NCBI GenBank assembly: GCA_903916755.1
Contig: CAIWXW010000006.1
Location: 1-34,712 of the forward strand
DNA: 34,712 nucleotides
Reading direction: 5' to 3'
From: an uncultured Opitutaceae bacterium
GTDB taxonomy: Bacteria > Verrucomicrobiota > Verrucomicrobiia > Opitutales > Opitutaceae
Shown: piece after piece, positions 1-7,696 of the stretch
How positions within the stretch are numbered: position 1 is the first letter of the stretch
How the letters are laid out: the number at the start of each line of letters is the position of its first letter
Notes under the pieces: generated by a model
The model's input: only the letters and a program-made list of their open reading frames with translations
What the model was told of the DNA's origin: nothing
The model's database searches: none
Translations under genes and position numbers: made by a program

Positions 1-9
1 CCAATCATC

Positions 10-402
10 ATGGGCCTGATCCAAATCTACCAGTGCCTGTGCGACCTGACGCGCCTGCGTATCCTGAACCTCCTGCAGCAGGGGGAACTCTGCGTCTGCC
101 ACATCCAGGGGGTCTTGGGTGAGCCCCAGGTCAAAATCTCCAAGCACCTCGCCTATCTCCGAAAGCACGGGCTGGTGGAGTCCCGGCGGGAAGCGAACTG
201 GATGATCTACCGGCTGCCCGCGAAGCCCGCGCGCGAATTGGCCGCCAATCTCGCCTGCCTGCAGGATTGCGCGGCGGAAAATGCCGTCTTCGGCCGCGAT
301 GCGGAAAAGCTCGGCAAATTGGCCGGAAAATTGGCGGCCGGGGGCCCGCTTTGCTGCCCCACCTCGGCGCCCAAAACCAAGGCCGCCCTGGCCCGCCGAT
401 GA
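10..402 (+). CDS. arsR: ArsR/SmtB-family arsenical-responsive repressor
   Basis: This 130-residue winged-helix protein of the ArsR/SmtB family is expected to repress the downstream ars genes until As(III) or a related metalloid binds. The DNA-binding helix-turn-helix lies around residues 38-60 (VKISKHLAYLRKHGLVESRR). The metalloid site CVCH sits at residues 28-31, giving Cys28 and Cys30. E. coli ArsR has a third cysteine two to three residues later; here that position is not Cys, so other cysteines (Cys9, Cys11, or the C-terminal Cys-Cys) may complete the site. The ATG lies only 9 bases into the window and the frame is open upstream, so a slightly earlier start cannot be excluded. The start fits the family, whose members usually begin just before the IYQCLCD-type helix. 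A 107-nt gap separates it from the GAPDH gene, probably within the same operon. Confidence 0.93.
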   Translation: MGLIQIYQCLCDLTRLRILNLLQQGELCVCHIQGVLGEPQVKISKHLAYLRKHGLVESRREANWMIYRLPAKPARELAANLACLQDCAAENAVFGRDAEKLGKLAGKLAAGGPLCCPTSAPKTKAALARR

Positions 403-509
403 GCCGAACGTCGGCGCCGGGCGAAGGCGCGGCTGGCCCCGGCGCCCTGGCGATCGGGACCGGCGACCGCCCGCACCACGATTGAAGCTCAGCGACAACC
501 TCCCCTGAC

Positions 510-1523
510 ATGAAAAAGACCCGATTGGGAATCAATGGCTTCGGCCGCATCGGCCGCCTCTGCTTCCGCGTGGCCTCGGCGTGGCCGGAATTTGAATGGG
601 CGCTCGTCAACGAGGTGAAGGGCGGCCCCGAATGCGCGGCCCATCTGCTGAACTTCGACTCGGTCCAGGGGCGCTGGGGCCGCGAGGCCCGGGCGCAGCC
701 AGGCGCCCTTTTCGTAGGGGACCAGAAGATCGCCTTCACCGCTGAGGCCCAGCCCGGCCGGGTGCCTTGGGCCGATTACGGCGTGGAGGTCGTCCTCGAG
801 TGCAGCGGCAAATTCCGCCGGCCGGAGGATTTCGACCCCTATTTCGCGGCGGGCGTCAAAAAGGTGATCGTGGCGGCGCCCGTCAAGGGCGACGCCCTCA
901 ACCTCGTCCTGGGGGTGAACGATCATCTCTATGATCCGGCCCGGCACCGGCTGCTCACCAACGCCTCCTGCACGACAAACTGCCTCGCCCCGATCGTGAA
1001 GGTGATCCATGAGGGCATCGGAATCGAGCGCGGCGTCATCACCACGGTGCATGACGCAACCAACACCCAGAGCATCGTGGACCGGCCGGACAAGGATCTC
1101 CGCCGAGCGCGCGCCGCCGGGCTGTCGCTCATCCCGACCACCACCGGCTCGGCCACCGCCATCGGGCTCATCTACCCCGAGTTGCTGGGCAAGCTGAACG
1201 GCCACGCCATCCGGGTGCCGCTGCTGAACGCCTCCCTCACCGACTGCGTTTTCCAGGTCAGGCGGCCGACGACGGTGGCGGAGGTGAACGGGCTGCTCCA
1301 GACGGCTTCGCTGCAGCCGCCGCTCGCCGGCATCCTCGGCTATGAGGAAAGGCCGCTCGTCTCGGTCGATTACAAGGGCGACCCCCGGTCCGCCGTCATC
1401 GACGCTCCATCGACCATGGTCGTGGATCAGACCCTGGTGAAGATCTTCGCCTGGTACGACAACGAGTGGGGCTATTCCAACCGCATGGCCGAGCTCGCCC
1501 GGAAGGTGAGCCTGGGCCTCTAG
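510..1523 (+). CDS. ArsJ-associated glyceraldehyde-3-phosphate dehydrogenase
   Basis: This is a 337-residue NAD-dependent phosphorylating GAPDH. The N-terminal Rossmann motif is [10 protein letters not shown] (residues 7-16). The catalytic motif SCTTNC at residues 153-158 supplies Cys154, and the partner His is His181. The C-terminal [12 protein letters not shown] motif is intact. The segment after the catalytic histidine reads HDATNTQ instead of the HAYTNDQ/HSYTGDQ of housekeeping GAPDHs. That difference and the arsJ gene four bases downstream place it in the arsenate-detoxification subgroup. There, GAPDH uses arsenate in place of phosphate to form unstable 1-arseno-3-phosphoglycerate, which ArsJ exports. 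The function follows from the family and its context; the catalytic residues are seen directly. It is cytoplasmic. No Shine-Dalgarno is visible before the ATG. Confidence 0.95.
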   Translation: MKKTRLGINGFGRIGRLCFRVASAWPEFEWALVNEVKGGPECAAHLLNFDSVQGRWGREARAQPGALFVGDQKIAFTAEAQPGRVPWADYGVEVVLECSGKFRRPEDFDPYFAAGVKKVIVAAPVKGDALNLVLGVNDHLYDPARHRLLTNASCTTNCLAPIVKVIHEGIGIERGVITTVHDATNTQSIVDRPDKDLRRARAAGLSLIPTTTGSATAIGLIYPELLGKLNGHAIRVPLLNASLTDCVFQVRRPTTVAEVNGLLQTASLQPPLAGILGYEERPLVSVDYKGDPRSAVIDAPSTMVVDQTLVKIFAWYDNEWGYSNRMAELARKVSLGL

Positions 1524-1527
1524 GCCG

Positions 1528-2769
1528 ATGAACCTCCGCAGCTACGTCTTTGTCACGGGGGCCTATTGGGGGTTCACCCTGACCGACGGTGCGCTGCGGA
1601 TGCTGGTCCTCCTGCATTTCGCGACCCTGGGCTATAGCCCCGTCCAGCTCGCCTTTCTCTTCCTCTTCTACGAATTCTTCGGGATCGTGACCAACCTCGT
1701 CGGCGGCTGGATCGGCAGCCGGATGGGACTGCGGGTCACGCTCCTCGGCGGCCTCATTCTCCAGGTCGTCGCGCTCGGGCTGCTGGCGCAGCTCAATCCG
1801 GCGTGGCCCCGGGTTTGGTCGGTCACCTACGTGATGCTCATGCAATCTCTCTCCGGCATCGCGAAGGATCTCACCAAGATGAGCTCCAAGAGCGTCATCA
1901 AGGTCCTCGTGCCCGCGGAAGCGAAGGGAATGCTGTTCAGGTGGGTGGCGATCCTGACCGGGTCAAAGAATGCGCTCAAGGGCGTGGGCTTTTTTCTCGG
2001 GGGCTTCCTGCTGCATGCCGCCGGTTATGCCGGGGCGCTGGGGTGGATGGCCGGAGGGCTCTTCGTCGTCTGGGCGGCCTCGTGGTTCGCGCTGCCACCC
2101 GACATGGGATTGACCAAGGTGAAGGTGGGATTTCGCGAAATCTTCGCGAAGTCGCGGGAAATCAATGTCCTTTCGGCCGCCCGGCTGTTCCTCTTTGGCG
2201 CGCGCGACATCTGGTTTGTGGTCGGAGTGCCCGTCTTTCTCGAACAGACCCTCCGGTGGAGCTTTTCCCAGGTCGGAGCCTTCATGGCCCTGTGGGTCAT
2301 TGGCTACGGCATCGTCCAGTCCAGCGCTCCCGTCTTCTGGCGCCACCGGGCGCCCGCCGGTCCGGCCGCCGCGGGAACGGCCTTCGCTCTGGCCGGCGTG
2401 GCCGCGGCCATCCCGCTCGCGCTCGCGTGGGGGGTTGACCCGCAGACGGCCATCATCGGCGGACTGGCCCTTTTTGGCATCATCTTCGCCCTCAATTCGG
2501 CCGTCCACTCCTACCTGATCCTCGACTATACGGATGGCGACAAGGTGGCCCTCAATGTCGGGTTCTACTACATGGCCAACGCGGGCGGACGATTGGTCGG
2601 CTGCCTCCTGTCCGGCGTGCTCTTCGAATGGGCCGGCCTGCCGGGCTGTCTTTGGGGCACCTTCGCTTTTGCGGCCGTGGCCGCCCTGATCGCCCTCGCC
2701 CTGCCCCGCGCCGTGCTGCATCCCGGGCTGCTCGCCGCCGCCGGCGTGCGCGCCGGCGATGGCGACTGA
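1528..2769 (+). CDS. arsJ: Organoarsenical efflux MFS transporter ArsJ
   Basis: This is a 413-residue major facilitator superfamily protein with about 12 hydrophobic segments. It closely fits the ArsJ family, which exports 1-arseno-3-phosphoglycerate made by the adjacent GAPDH. Features seen include the start MNLRSYVFVTGAYWGFTLTD, the loop after TM2 (GGWIGSRMG), a central basic segment (KMSSKSVIKVLVP, about residues 116-128) and the EAKGMLFRWVAILTGSKNALKG region (about residues 130-151). The length is normal. The start is ATG four bases after the GAPDH stop, implying translational coupling. Spontaneous hydrolysis of the exported product would release arsenate outside, making the pair a net arsenate-efflux system. 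No ACR3, arsC or arsM gene appears in the window, although genes upstream of arsR are out of view. Confidence 0.95.
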   Translation: MNLRSYVFVTGAYWGFTLTDGALRMLVLLHFATLGYSPVQLAFLFLFYEFFGIVTNLVGGWIGSRMGLRVTLLGGLILQVVALGLLAQLNPAWPRVWSVTYVMLMQSLSGIAKDLTKMSSKSVIKVLVPAEAKGMLFRWVAILTGSKNALKGVGFFLGGFLLHAAGYAGALGWMAGGLFVVWAASWFALPPDMGLTKVKVGFREIFAKSREINVLSAARLFLFGARDIWFVVGVPVFLEQTLRWSFSQVGAFMALWVIGYGIVQSSAPVFWRHRAPAGPAAAGTAFALAGVAAAIPLALAWGVDPQTAIIGGLALFGIIFALNSAVHSYLILDYTDGDKVALNVGFYYMANAGGRLVGCLLSGVLFEWAGLPGCLWGTFAFAAVAALIALALPRAVLHPGLLAAAGVRAGDGD

Positions 2770-2783
2770 CCTTGCCCGGCAGG
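2767..2783 (+). repeat. 17-nt stop-codon-linked repeat, copy 1
   Basis: The arsJ stop codon and the next 14 bases (TGA-C-CTTGCCCGGCAGG) recur at 5169-5185 with one mismatch, again starting exactly at a stop codon. Its significance is unknown and chance is possible. Confidence 0.4.
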
Positions 2784-2798
2784 CGCCGGACCGGCGGT

Positions 2799-4250
2799 TC
2801 AAGACGGCGGTGAAATCACGATTGCCTCGTCGCGATCGGGATGGGCCGCCTCGCCCACAAAACGGGTCAGCGACAGGTCGGTGACCTGCTCGGCCTCCAG
2901 CGCGTGGGAGAACGAGGCCGGGCAGTTCCGGCCCCACGAGACCTGGCAATCCTTCACCCGGACCTGGTCGGCATATCGGATGCTCAGGCCCGGCGTGGAG
3001 TGGGCCTCCAGTTCGGGATAGGCGGCGGTCGGCCGATTGTCGAAAACGGCGCCCGGAAACGAGGTCCACCGATCAAAGGTCATCCGGATGTTCTCCAGCG
3101 TGACGTCGCGGATCCGGCATTCCTTGGAGCCGTTCACGCGGATGCTATTTTCCGCGACCCCCGTCACGTTCCGGACCCGGATCCCGTGGAGCCGGCCCAT
3201 CTTCATTTCGGGGGTGCGGGGATGGGCGGTGATCGAAATGGCCTCGCCCCGGCCCCACCAGGGTTTCGAATAGTAGCGCGAAACCAGGCTGATGTCCCGA
3301 AATTCGATGTTGGAGACGTCCCCCTCGTCGCGCATCTGGATGCCGATCCCACGCGAGCTCGTTTTGATCTGGCACCGTTCGAAGAGAATGTCGCGGATGT
3401 CCTGGTGGCAGTGGGTTCCGATCTTCACTCCCGCATCCTGGGTCTCGAGCACGCAATCGGCGACCCGCACGCGGGCGCAGGGCCCATACGCGCGCGATTG
3501 CACCGTCGTCTTGACCGAGATCGCATCGTCGCCGCATCGGATCTGGCACTTGCGGATTTCCACATCCCGGCAGTGGTCGGGATCGATGCCGTCCGAGTTC
3601 GGGATCTCCATGTTGTTGCGGATCGTGACGCCCTCGACCAGGACTCCCTCGCAGCCGAGCAGGTGCAGCACCCACTCCGGCGTGTCCTCGACGGTGATGT
3701 CACGCACTTCGATGTTTTTCGACGACTCCAGGGCGAAGATCCGGGCCCGCCAATCCTTCGGCCGCCACCAGCCATCCGTCTGGTCGTAGTGGTCCATGAA
3801 TTCCGCGGATCGGCCGGTGATCCGCCCGGTCCCGGTGATGCGCAGCCCGTGGGCCCCCACCGCCGTGATCAGGGTGCCGTAGCGGCCGCCATAGGGCGCG
3901 ACCGCGGAGTTCTTATAGTCGCCGGGGCGGGCACTGGGCAGCAGCTCGGCATCATCCGCCAGGTGAAAGTCGATGCCGCCCCGCAGGACGATCGAACCCA
4001 GGAGGTAGCGCCGCCCCCCGCGCACCAGCACCCGCGCCCGCTTCCCCGCCGCCGCGGCGGCATCAATCGCGCGCTGGAACGCGTCCGTATCCAGGGTCGC
4101 GCCATCACCCCGGGCGCCGTAGGCGAGCACATCGAAATCGGGCACCGGGCTGCCGCTGGCGTCGCCGCGGCAGAGCGCCGGCCATGGCCCGACGGCGTTG
4201 GCGGCAACCAAGCCGGCTCCCCAACGCAGAAGCTCGCGGCGAGTCATCAT
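2799..4250 (-). CDS. Tat-exported glycoside hydrolase family 28 protein (polygalacturonase-like)
   Basis: This 483-residue protein has the N-terminal motif of pectate-lyase-superfamily/GH28 proteins (FDVLAYGARGDG, about residues 39-50) followed by a right-handed parallel beta-helix. GH28 active-site blocks are visible: NSDG at 218-221 (canonical NTDG), GDD at 240-242, and GTH at 278-280 (canonical GHG/SHG). The canonical RIK is replaced by an RGIGIQMR stretch at about 300-307, so the exact substrate is uncertain. It should hydrolyse galacturonic-acid linkages in pectin or rhamnogalacturonan. The chosen ATG at 4250 begins MMTRRELLRWGAGL, a twin-arginine signal sequence; the open frame extends further upstream without family similarity. 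It diverges from the pseudouridine synthase gene across a 108-bp spacer. GH28 and the PL4 lyase at the window end suggest a pectin-degrading lifestyle. Confidence 0.9.
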   Translation of the reverse strand: MMTRRELLRWGAGLVAANAVGPWPALCRGDASGSPVPDFDVLAYGARGDGATLDTDAFQRAIDAAAAAGKRARVLVRGGRRYLLGSIVLRGGIDFHLADDAELLPSARPGDYKNSAVAPYGGRYGTLITAVGAHGLRITGTGRITGRSAEFMDHYDQTDGWWRPKDWRARIFALESSKNIEVRDITVEDTPEWVLHLLGCEGVLVEGVTIRNNMEIPNSDGIDPDHCRDVEIRKCQIRCGDDAISVKTTVQSRAYGPCARVRVADCVLETQDAGVKIGTHCHQDIRDILFERCQIKTSSRGIGIQMRDEGDVSNIEFRDISLVSRYYSKPWWGRGEAISITAHPRTPEMKMGRLHGIRVRNVTGVAENSIRVNGSKECRIRDVTLENIRMTFDRWTSFPGAVFDNRPTAAYPELEAHSTPGLSIRYADQVRVKDCQVSWGRNCPASFSHALEAEQVTDLSLTRFVGEAAHPDRDEAIVISPPS

Positions 4251-4358
4251 CGTTTTCCACTTGGTCGTCGCGCGGTCGGGGCTGTCAACCGGAAATCCCC
4301 GGCCGGGCCCGGTCCCATTGTGTTCGCGTCGCGTCCCACCGGTCCCCATGAAATCCCC

Positions 4359-5171
4359 ATGCCTGAGTTAGTCGCCGCCGACCGACCCTGGCGCGGCCCG
4401 CGGGCCTGCGCGTGGCCGCCGCGCGCGCAGCGGACCGATGTGCCGCTGATCGATCCCGGCGATTTCCGGCGCTGGATTCTGCATGAGGACGAGCAGCTCC
4501 TGGTGGTCGACAAGCCCGCCCAGGTTGTCTGCCACCCGTCGAAGGCCGGTCCCGCCTCGAGCCTGGTCGGGGCCGCCCGGATTCACACCGGACAGGACAC
4601 CATGCATCTGGTCTTCCGGCTGGATCGCGAGACCAGCGGCGTCATCGTGCTCGCCAAGACCCCGGCCATGGCGGCCCGCCTGCAGAAGGCGATGGAGCGG
4701 CGGAAGGTCGGAAAATCCTACCTCGCGATCCTCACCGGTGAGCTTGCCGCGCCGGTGACGGTGGACCAGCCCCTGGGCGACGACGTCGGCAGCCCGGTGT
4801 TCATCAAGACGGCAGTGACCGCCGACGGGCGCGCCTCCATCACTCATTTCACGCCCCGGTCGACAGCCGGCGGCTTTACCCTGGCGCAGGTGGTCACGGA
4901 AAGCGGCCGGAAGCACCAGATCCGCGCCCATGCCCGGTGGCTGGGACACCCGCTGGTCGGCGACAAGATCTACGGCCCCGACGACCGGCTCTACCTCGAC
5001 TTCATCGAGCAGGGCTGGACCGCCGCGCTGGCCGCCAAACTGCTCCTCCCCCGCCAGGCGCTCCATTGCGCGGGCATCGACCTGCGGCCCGCCGGTCTCG
5101 AGTTTGCGTTCCAATCTCCGCTGCCGGAGGATCTCCGGGAATTTTGCGCAGCCCGGGGACTGGGGATTTGA
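4359..5171 (+). CDS. RluA-family RNA pseudouridine synthase
   Basis: This is a 270-residue cytoplasmic enzyme that converts uridine to pseudouridine in RNA, probably rRNA or tRNA. The RluA catalytic motif RLDRETSGVIVLAK contains the nucleophilic Asp (about residue 91). Further family blocks are the lead-in LLVVDKPAQVVCHPS, the block KSYLAILTGEL, and GRKHQIRAHARWLGHPLVGDKIYG. No S4 RNA-binding domain precedes the catalytic domain, which separates it from RluC/RluD-type proteins. The ATG at 4359 was chosen because the family-like sequence begins about 35 residues later, and the much longer upstream extension of the frame is antisense to GH28. An out-of-frame ATG lies at 4348. The target base cannot be deduced. 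Confidence 0.92.
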   Translation: MPELVAADRPWRGPRACAWPPRAQRTDVPLIDPGDFRRWILHEDEQLLVVDKPAQVVCHPSKAGPASSLVGAARIHTGQDTMHLVFRLDRETSGVIVLAKTPAMAARLQKAMERRKVGKSYLAILTGELAAPVTVDQPLGDDVGSPVFIKTAVTADGRASITHFTPRSTAGGFTLAQVVTESGRKHQIRAHARWLGHPLVGDKIYGPDDRLYLDFIEQGWTAALAAKLLLPRQALHCAGIDLRPAGLEFAFQSPLPEDLREFCAARGLGI

Positions 5172-5185
5172 TCTTGCCCGGCAGG
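5169..5185 (+). repeat. 17-nt stop-codon-linked repeat, copy 2
   Basis: This copy begins at the stop codon of the pseudouridine synthase (TGA-T-CTTGCCCGGCAGG) and matches 16 of 17 bases of the segment that begins at the arsJ stop (2767-2783). Confidence 0.4.
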
Positions 5186-5290
5186 ACCAAAACTGAGTCC
5201 AGTCGTCCGGCCGCCCGAGACCGCGGGTAATTTCCGGTCGCCGCCCCACCCCTCCCTTGTTTCGACCAGGCCGCCAGCTTTTCCCGACCC

Positions 5291-7666
5291 ATGAGCGCAC
5301 CTTCTTCCCCGATTTCGAGCCGCCCCGTGCTTTTCGGAATCGCCCTCAGCCTTTCCTGCGCGGCCGCCTGGGCGCAGGAGGTCGGTCCGCTGCCCTGGGA
5401 GCAACGCCTGCAGCTCCACCAGCCCCCGCCACCCCCGCCGCCGCCGCCGCCATTCCTCCAGATTTGCGCCCTGTGCCATGGCAATGACGCGCGGGGCACC
5501 GACCGCGCGCCCGCCCTGGCCAACGCCCCCGACCTGCGCAACACGCCGGTCGCGGGGATCGCCGACATCATCCAAAAGGGAAAGGGGCGGATGCCCGCGC
5601 TGCCGCTCCCGCCGGCGGACGTCCAAGTGCTGGCAGCCTATGTCCGGGCCCTCAATGCGACCGGAATGACCCCGCTGCCGGGCGACCCGAAGGCCGGTGA
5701 AGCCCTCTTCTTCGGCCGGGGCCGCTGTGATGCCTGCCACCTCGCCGGCGGCCGGGGCCGCTCCATCGGTCCGGATCTTTCCGACGCCGCCCAGCGGCTG
5801 AGCGTCGAGGAACTGCAACAGGCGCTGGACGATCCCAACGCGCGCATCACGCCCGGCTACGGCCGGGTAACCGTCGCGATGAATGATGGCCGCGCCTTGC
5901 GCGGCTTCGCCCGCGCCCAAGGCAACCACGACTTGGTGCTGCAGACGCCGGACGGCCAGCTGCAGCTGCTGCTCGACCGGGAATACCGCACGATCACCCC
6001 GGATCCCCAGGCCGCCATGCCGGCCTTTGCGGGGACAGAAACCGAGCGGCGCGACCTGCTCGCATACCTGAGCCGTCTCAACGGTCCCGGCGTCGGCCCC
6101 CTGGCCGCGGCCCAGCCCCCGATTCCGGCCGCGGCCATCGCTGCGGTCCTCCAGCCCAAGGCGGGCGACTGGCCGACCTACAACGGCCAGGTCGGCGGAA
6201 ACCGGCACAGTGCGCTCGGGCAGATCAACGCCGCCAATGTCGCGAAGCTGCAGTTGCAGTGGCTCAAGGAGATTCCCTTCGGCAGCCTGGAGACGACGCC
6301 GGTGGTGATCGACGGGGTGATGTATGTGACCGGCAACAATCAGGTCTACGCGCTGAGCGGCCGGACCGGACGGGAGATCTGGCAGTACCAGCGGCCGAAG
6401 AGCCCCGCCTCCGCGATCTCCGGCGACGCATCCATCGGCGTCAACCGGGGCGTCGCGGTGCTCGGCGACCGCATTTTCTATCTGACCGACGACGCCCATC
6501 TCCTGGCCCTGGACCGCCTGACCGGCGCCCTGCTGTGGGATGTGCTCACCCCGCCGCCGGGAGCTCCCGGCCGCTATGGTTCCACCGCCGCGCCCTTGGT
6601 CGCCAATGGGCTGGTCATCACCGGCGTGAGCGGCGGCGACAACGGGATCCGCGGGTTTGTGGCGGCCTACCAGGCGACGACCGGAGCCCTGGCCTGGCGG
6701 CTCTGGACCATACCGGCGTACGGCGAAGCCGGGCCCGGCTCCGATACGTGGCAGGGCGAGGCGCTGCGGGAGGGTGGCGGCGCCACCTGGCTCACCGGCA
6801 GCGTCGATGCCAAGGCCAACATCCTCTACTGGGCGACGGGGAACCCGCACCCCGACACGAACGGCGATGACCGGCGCGGCCGCAATCTCTTCACCAACTG
6901 CGACATCGCGATCGATCTGCCCACGGGCAGGATGCTCTGGTACTACCAGTTCACTCCCCACGACCTCCATGATTGGGACGCCAACCAGCCGATCGTCCTG
7001 GTCGACGCAAAATGGCGGGGCCGGGAGCGCCCGCTGCTCCTCCACGCCAACCGCAACGGGTTCCTCTACGTGCTCGATCGCACCACCGGAAAACCGCTCC
7101 TGGCCAGCCGGATGGTGGACAAGCTGACCTGGGCGAGCGGCATCAGCGACCGGGACTGGGCCCCGCAATTGCTGCCCAACAACGAAACGGATACGAAGGG
7201 TGTCGTCACCGGCCCGGCGGTGCGGGGGGCAACGAACTGGTATTCGAGCGCCTACAATCCGGCGACGGGTCTCTTCTATGTGATGACGGTCGAGGACTAC
7301 ACCACGTTCCGCAAGGCGGACGAGGGTGGCTTTGGCAGCTACGTCAATGCCGCCGATCCCCCCCGAAAATTCCTGAGGGCCTTCGACATCCAGACCGGCA
7401 AGGTGGCCTGGCAGCGCGAGCTGCCCGGCCAGGCCCAAACCAACTATGCGGGGGTCCTTTCCACCGCGGGCGGCCTCGTGTTTTTCGGCGAAAGCAGCGG
7501 CGGCATCGCCGCGGCGGACGCGCGCACCGGCGCGCTTCTCTGGCACTTCGAGGCCAACCACCCGATCAAGGCGTCCCCGATGACCTATCGGATCGATGGC
7601 CGGCAATACTTCGCCGTCGCCTCCGGCGGCAACATCCTCGCCTTCGCGCTGCCGGAGGGGCCCTGA
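5291..7666 (+). CDS. Secreted di-haem cytochrome c / PQQ-dependent dehydrogenase fusion
   Basis: This is a 791-residue periplasmic quinohaemoprotein. An N-terminal signal peptide (about 1-29, cut near AWAQ) is followed by a run of ten prolines (45-54). Next comes a short cytochrome c domain with CALCH at 59-63 and a likely Met ligand at 101. A second cytochrome domain of the TIGR02603-like haem-binding type follows (CDACH 146-150, likely Met 243). A PQQ beta-propeller occupies about residues 292-791. Propeller signatures include WPTYNG near its start, YWATGNP (513-519) and TPHDLHDWDANQ (555-566). Asp561 aligns with the catalytic Asp, and Asp563 sits at the +2 position typical of lanthanide-dependent homologues. 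The vicinal Cys-Cys found near VNRG in most PQQ dehydrogenases is missing (GDASIGVNRG, 378-387). It probably oxidises an alcohol or sugar and passes electrons through its own haems. The substrate is unknown. Confidence 0.88.
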   Translation: MSAPSSPISSRPVLFGIALSLSCAAAWAQEVGPLPWEQRLQLHQPPPPPPPPPPFLQICALCHGNDARGTDRAPALANAPDLRNTPVAGIADIIQKGKGRMPALPLPPADVQVLAAYVRALNATGMTPLPGDPKAGEALFFGRGRCDACHLAGGRGRSIGPDLSDAAQRLSVEELQQALDDPNARITPGYGRVTVAMNDGRALRGFARAQGNHDLVLQTPDGQLQLLLDREYRTITPDPQAAMPAFAGTETERRDLLAYLSRLNGPGVGPLAAAQPPIPAAAIAAVLQPKAGDWPTYNGQVGGNRHSALGQINAANVAKLQLQWLKEIPFGSLETTPVVIDGVMYVTGNNQVYALSGRTGREIWQYQRPKSPASAISGDASIGVNRGVAVLGDRIFYLTDDAHLLALDRLTGALLWDVLTPPPGAPGRYGSTAAPLVANGLVITGVSGGDNGIRGFVAAYQATTGALAWRLWTIPAYGEAGPGSDTWQGEALREGGGATWLTGSVDAKANILYWATGNPHPDTNGDDRRGRNLFTNCDIAIDLPTGRMLWYYQFTPHDLHDWDANQPIVLVDAKWRGRERPLLLHANRNGFLYVLDRTTGKPLLASRMVDKLTWASGISDRDWAPQLLPNNETDTKGVVTGPAVRGATNWYSSAYNPATGLFYVMTVEDYTTFRKADEGGFGSYVNAADPPRKFLRAFDIQTGKVAWQRELPGQAQTNYAGVLSTAGGLVFFGESSGGIAAADARTGALLWHFEANHPIKASPMTYRIDGRQYFAVASGGNILAFALPEGP

Positions 7667-7696
7667 GGCCGGGGCCGGGACAAACCGCGGCGCCGA

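Noticed and set aside
399-485. A 28-codon frame whose ATG overlaps the arsR stop (ATGA)
   Set aside because: The overlap looks like coupling, but the peptide is low in complexity (Gly/Ala/Pro), has no recognisable motif and fits chance in GC-rich DNA.
2784-2796. Possible terminator hairpin CGCCGGACCGGCG after arsJ
   Set aside because: A workable loop leaves only four stem pairs and no T-run follows.
2841-4358. Upstream in-frame extension of the pseudouridine synthase
   Set aside because: It runs antisense through the GH28 gene and lacks similarity to any RluA N-terminal domain; the ATG at 4359 gives a normal-length enzyme.
4991-7606. Long open frame antisense to the fused quinoprotein
   Set aside because: No motif or hydrophobic pattern; it mirrors the codon structure of the real gene.
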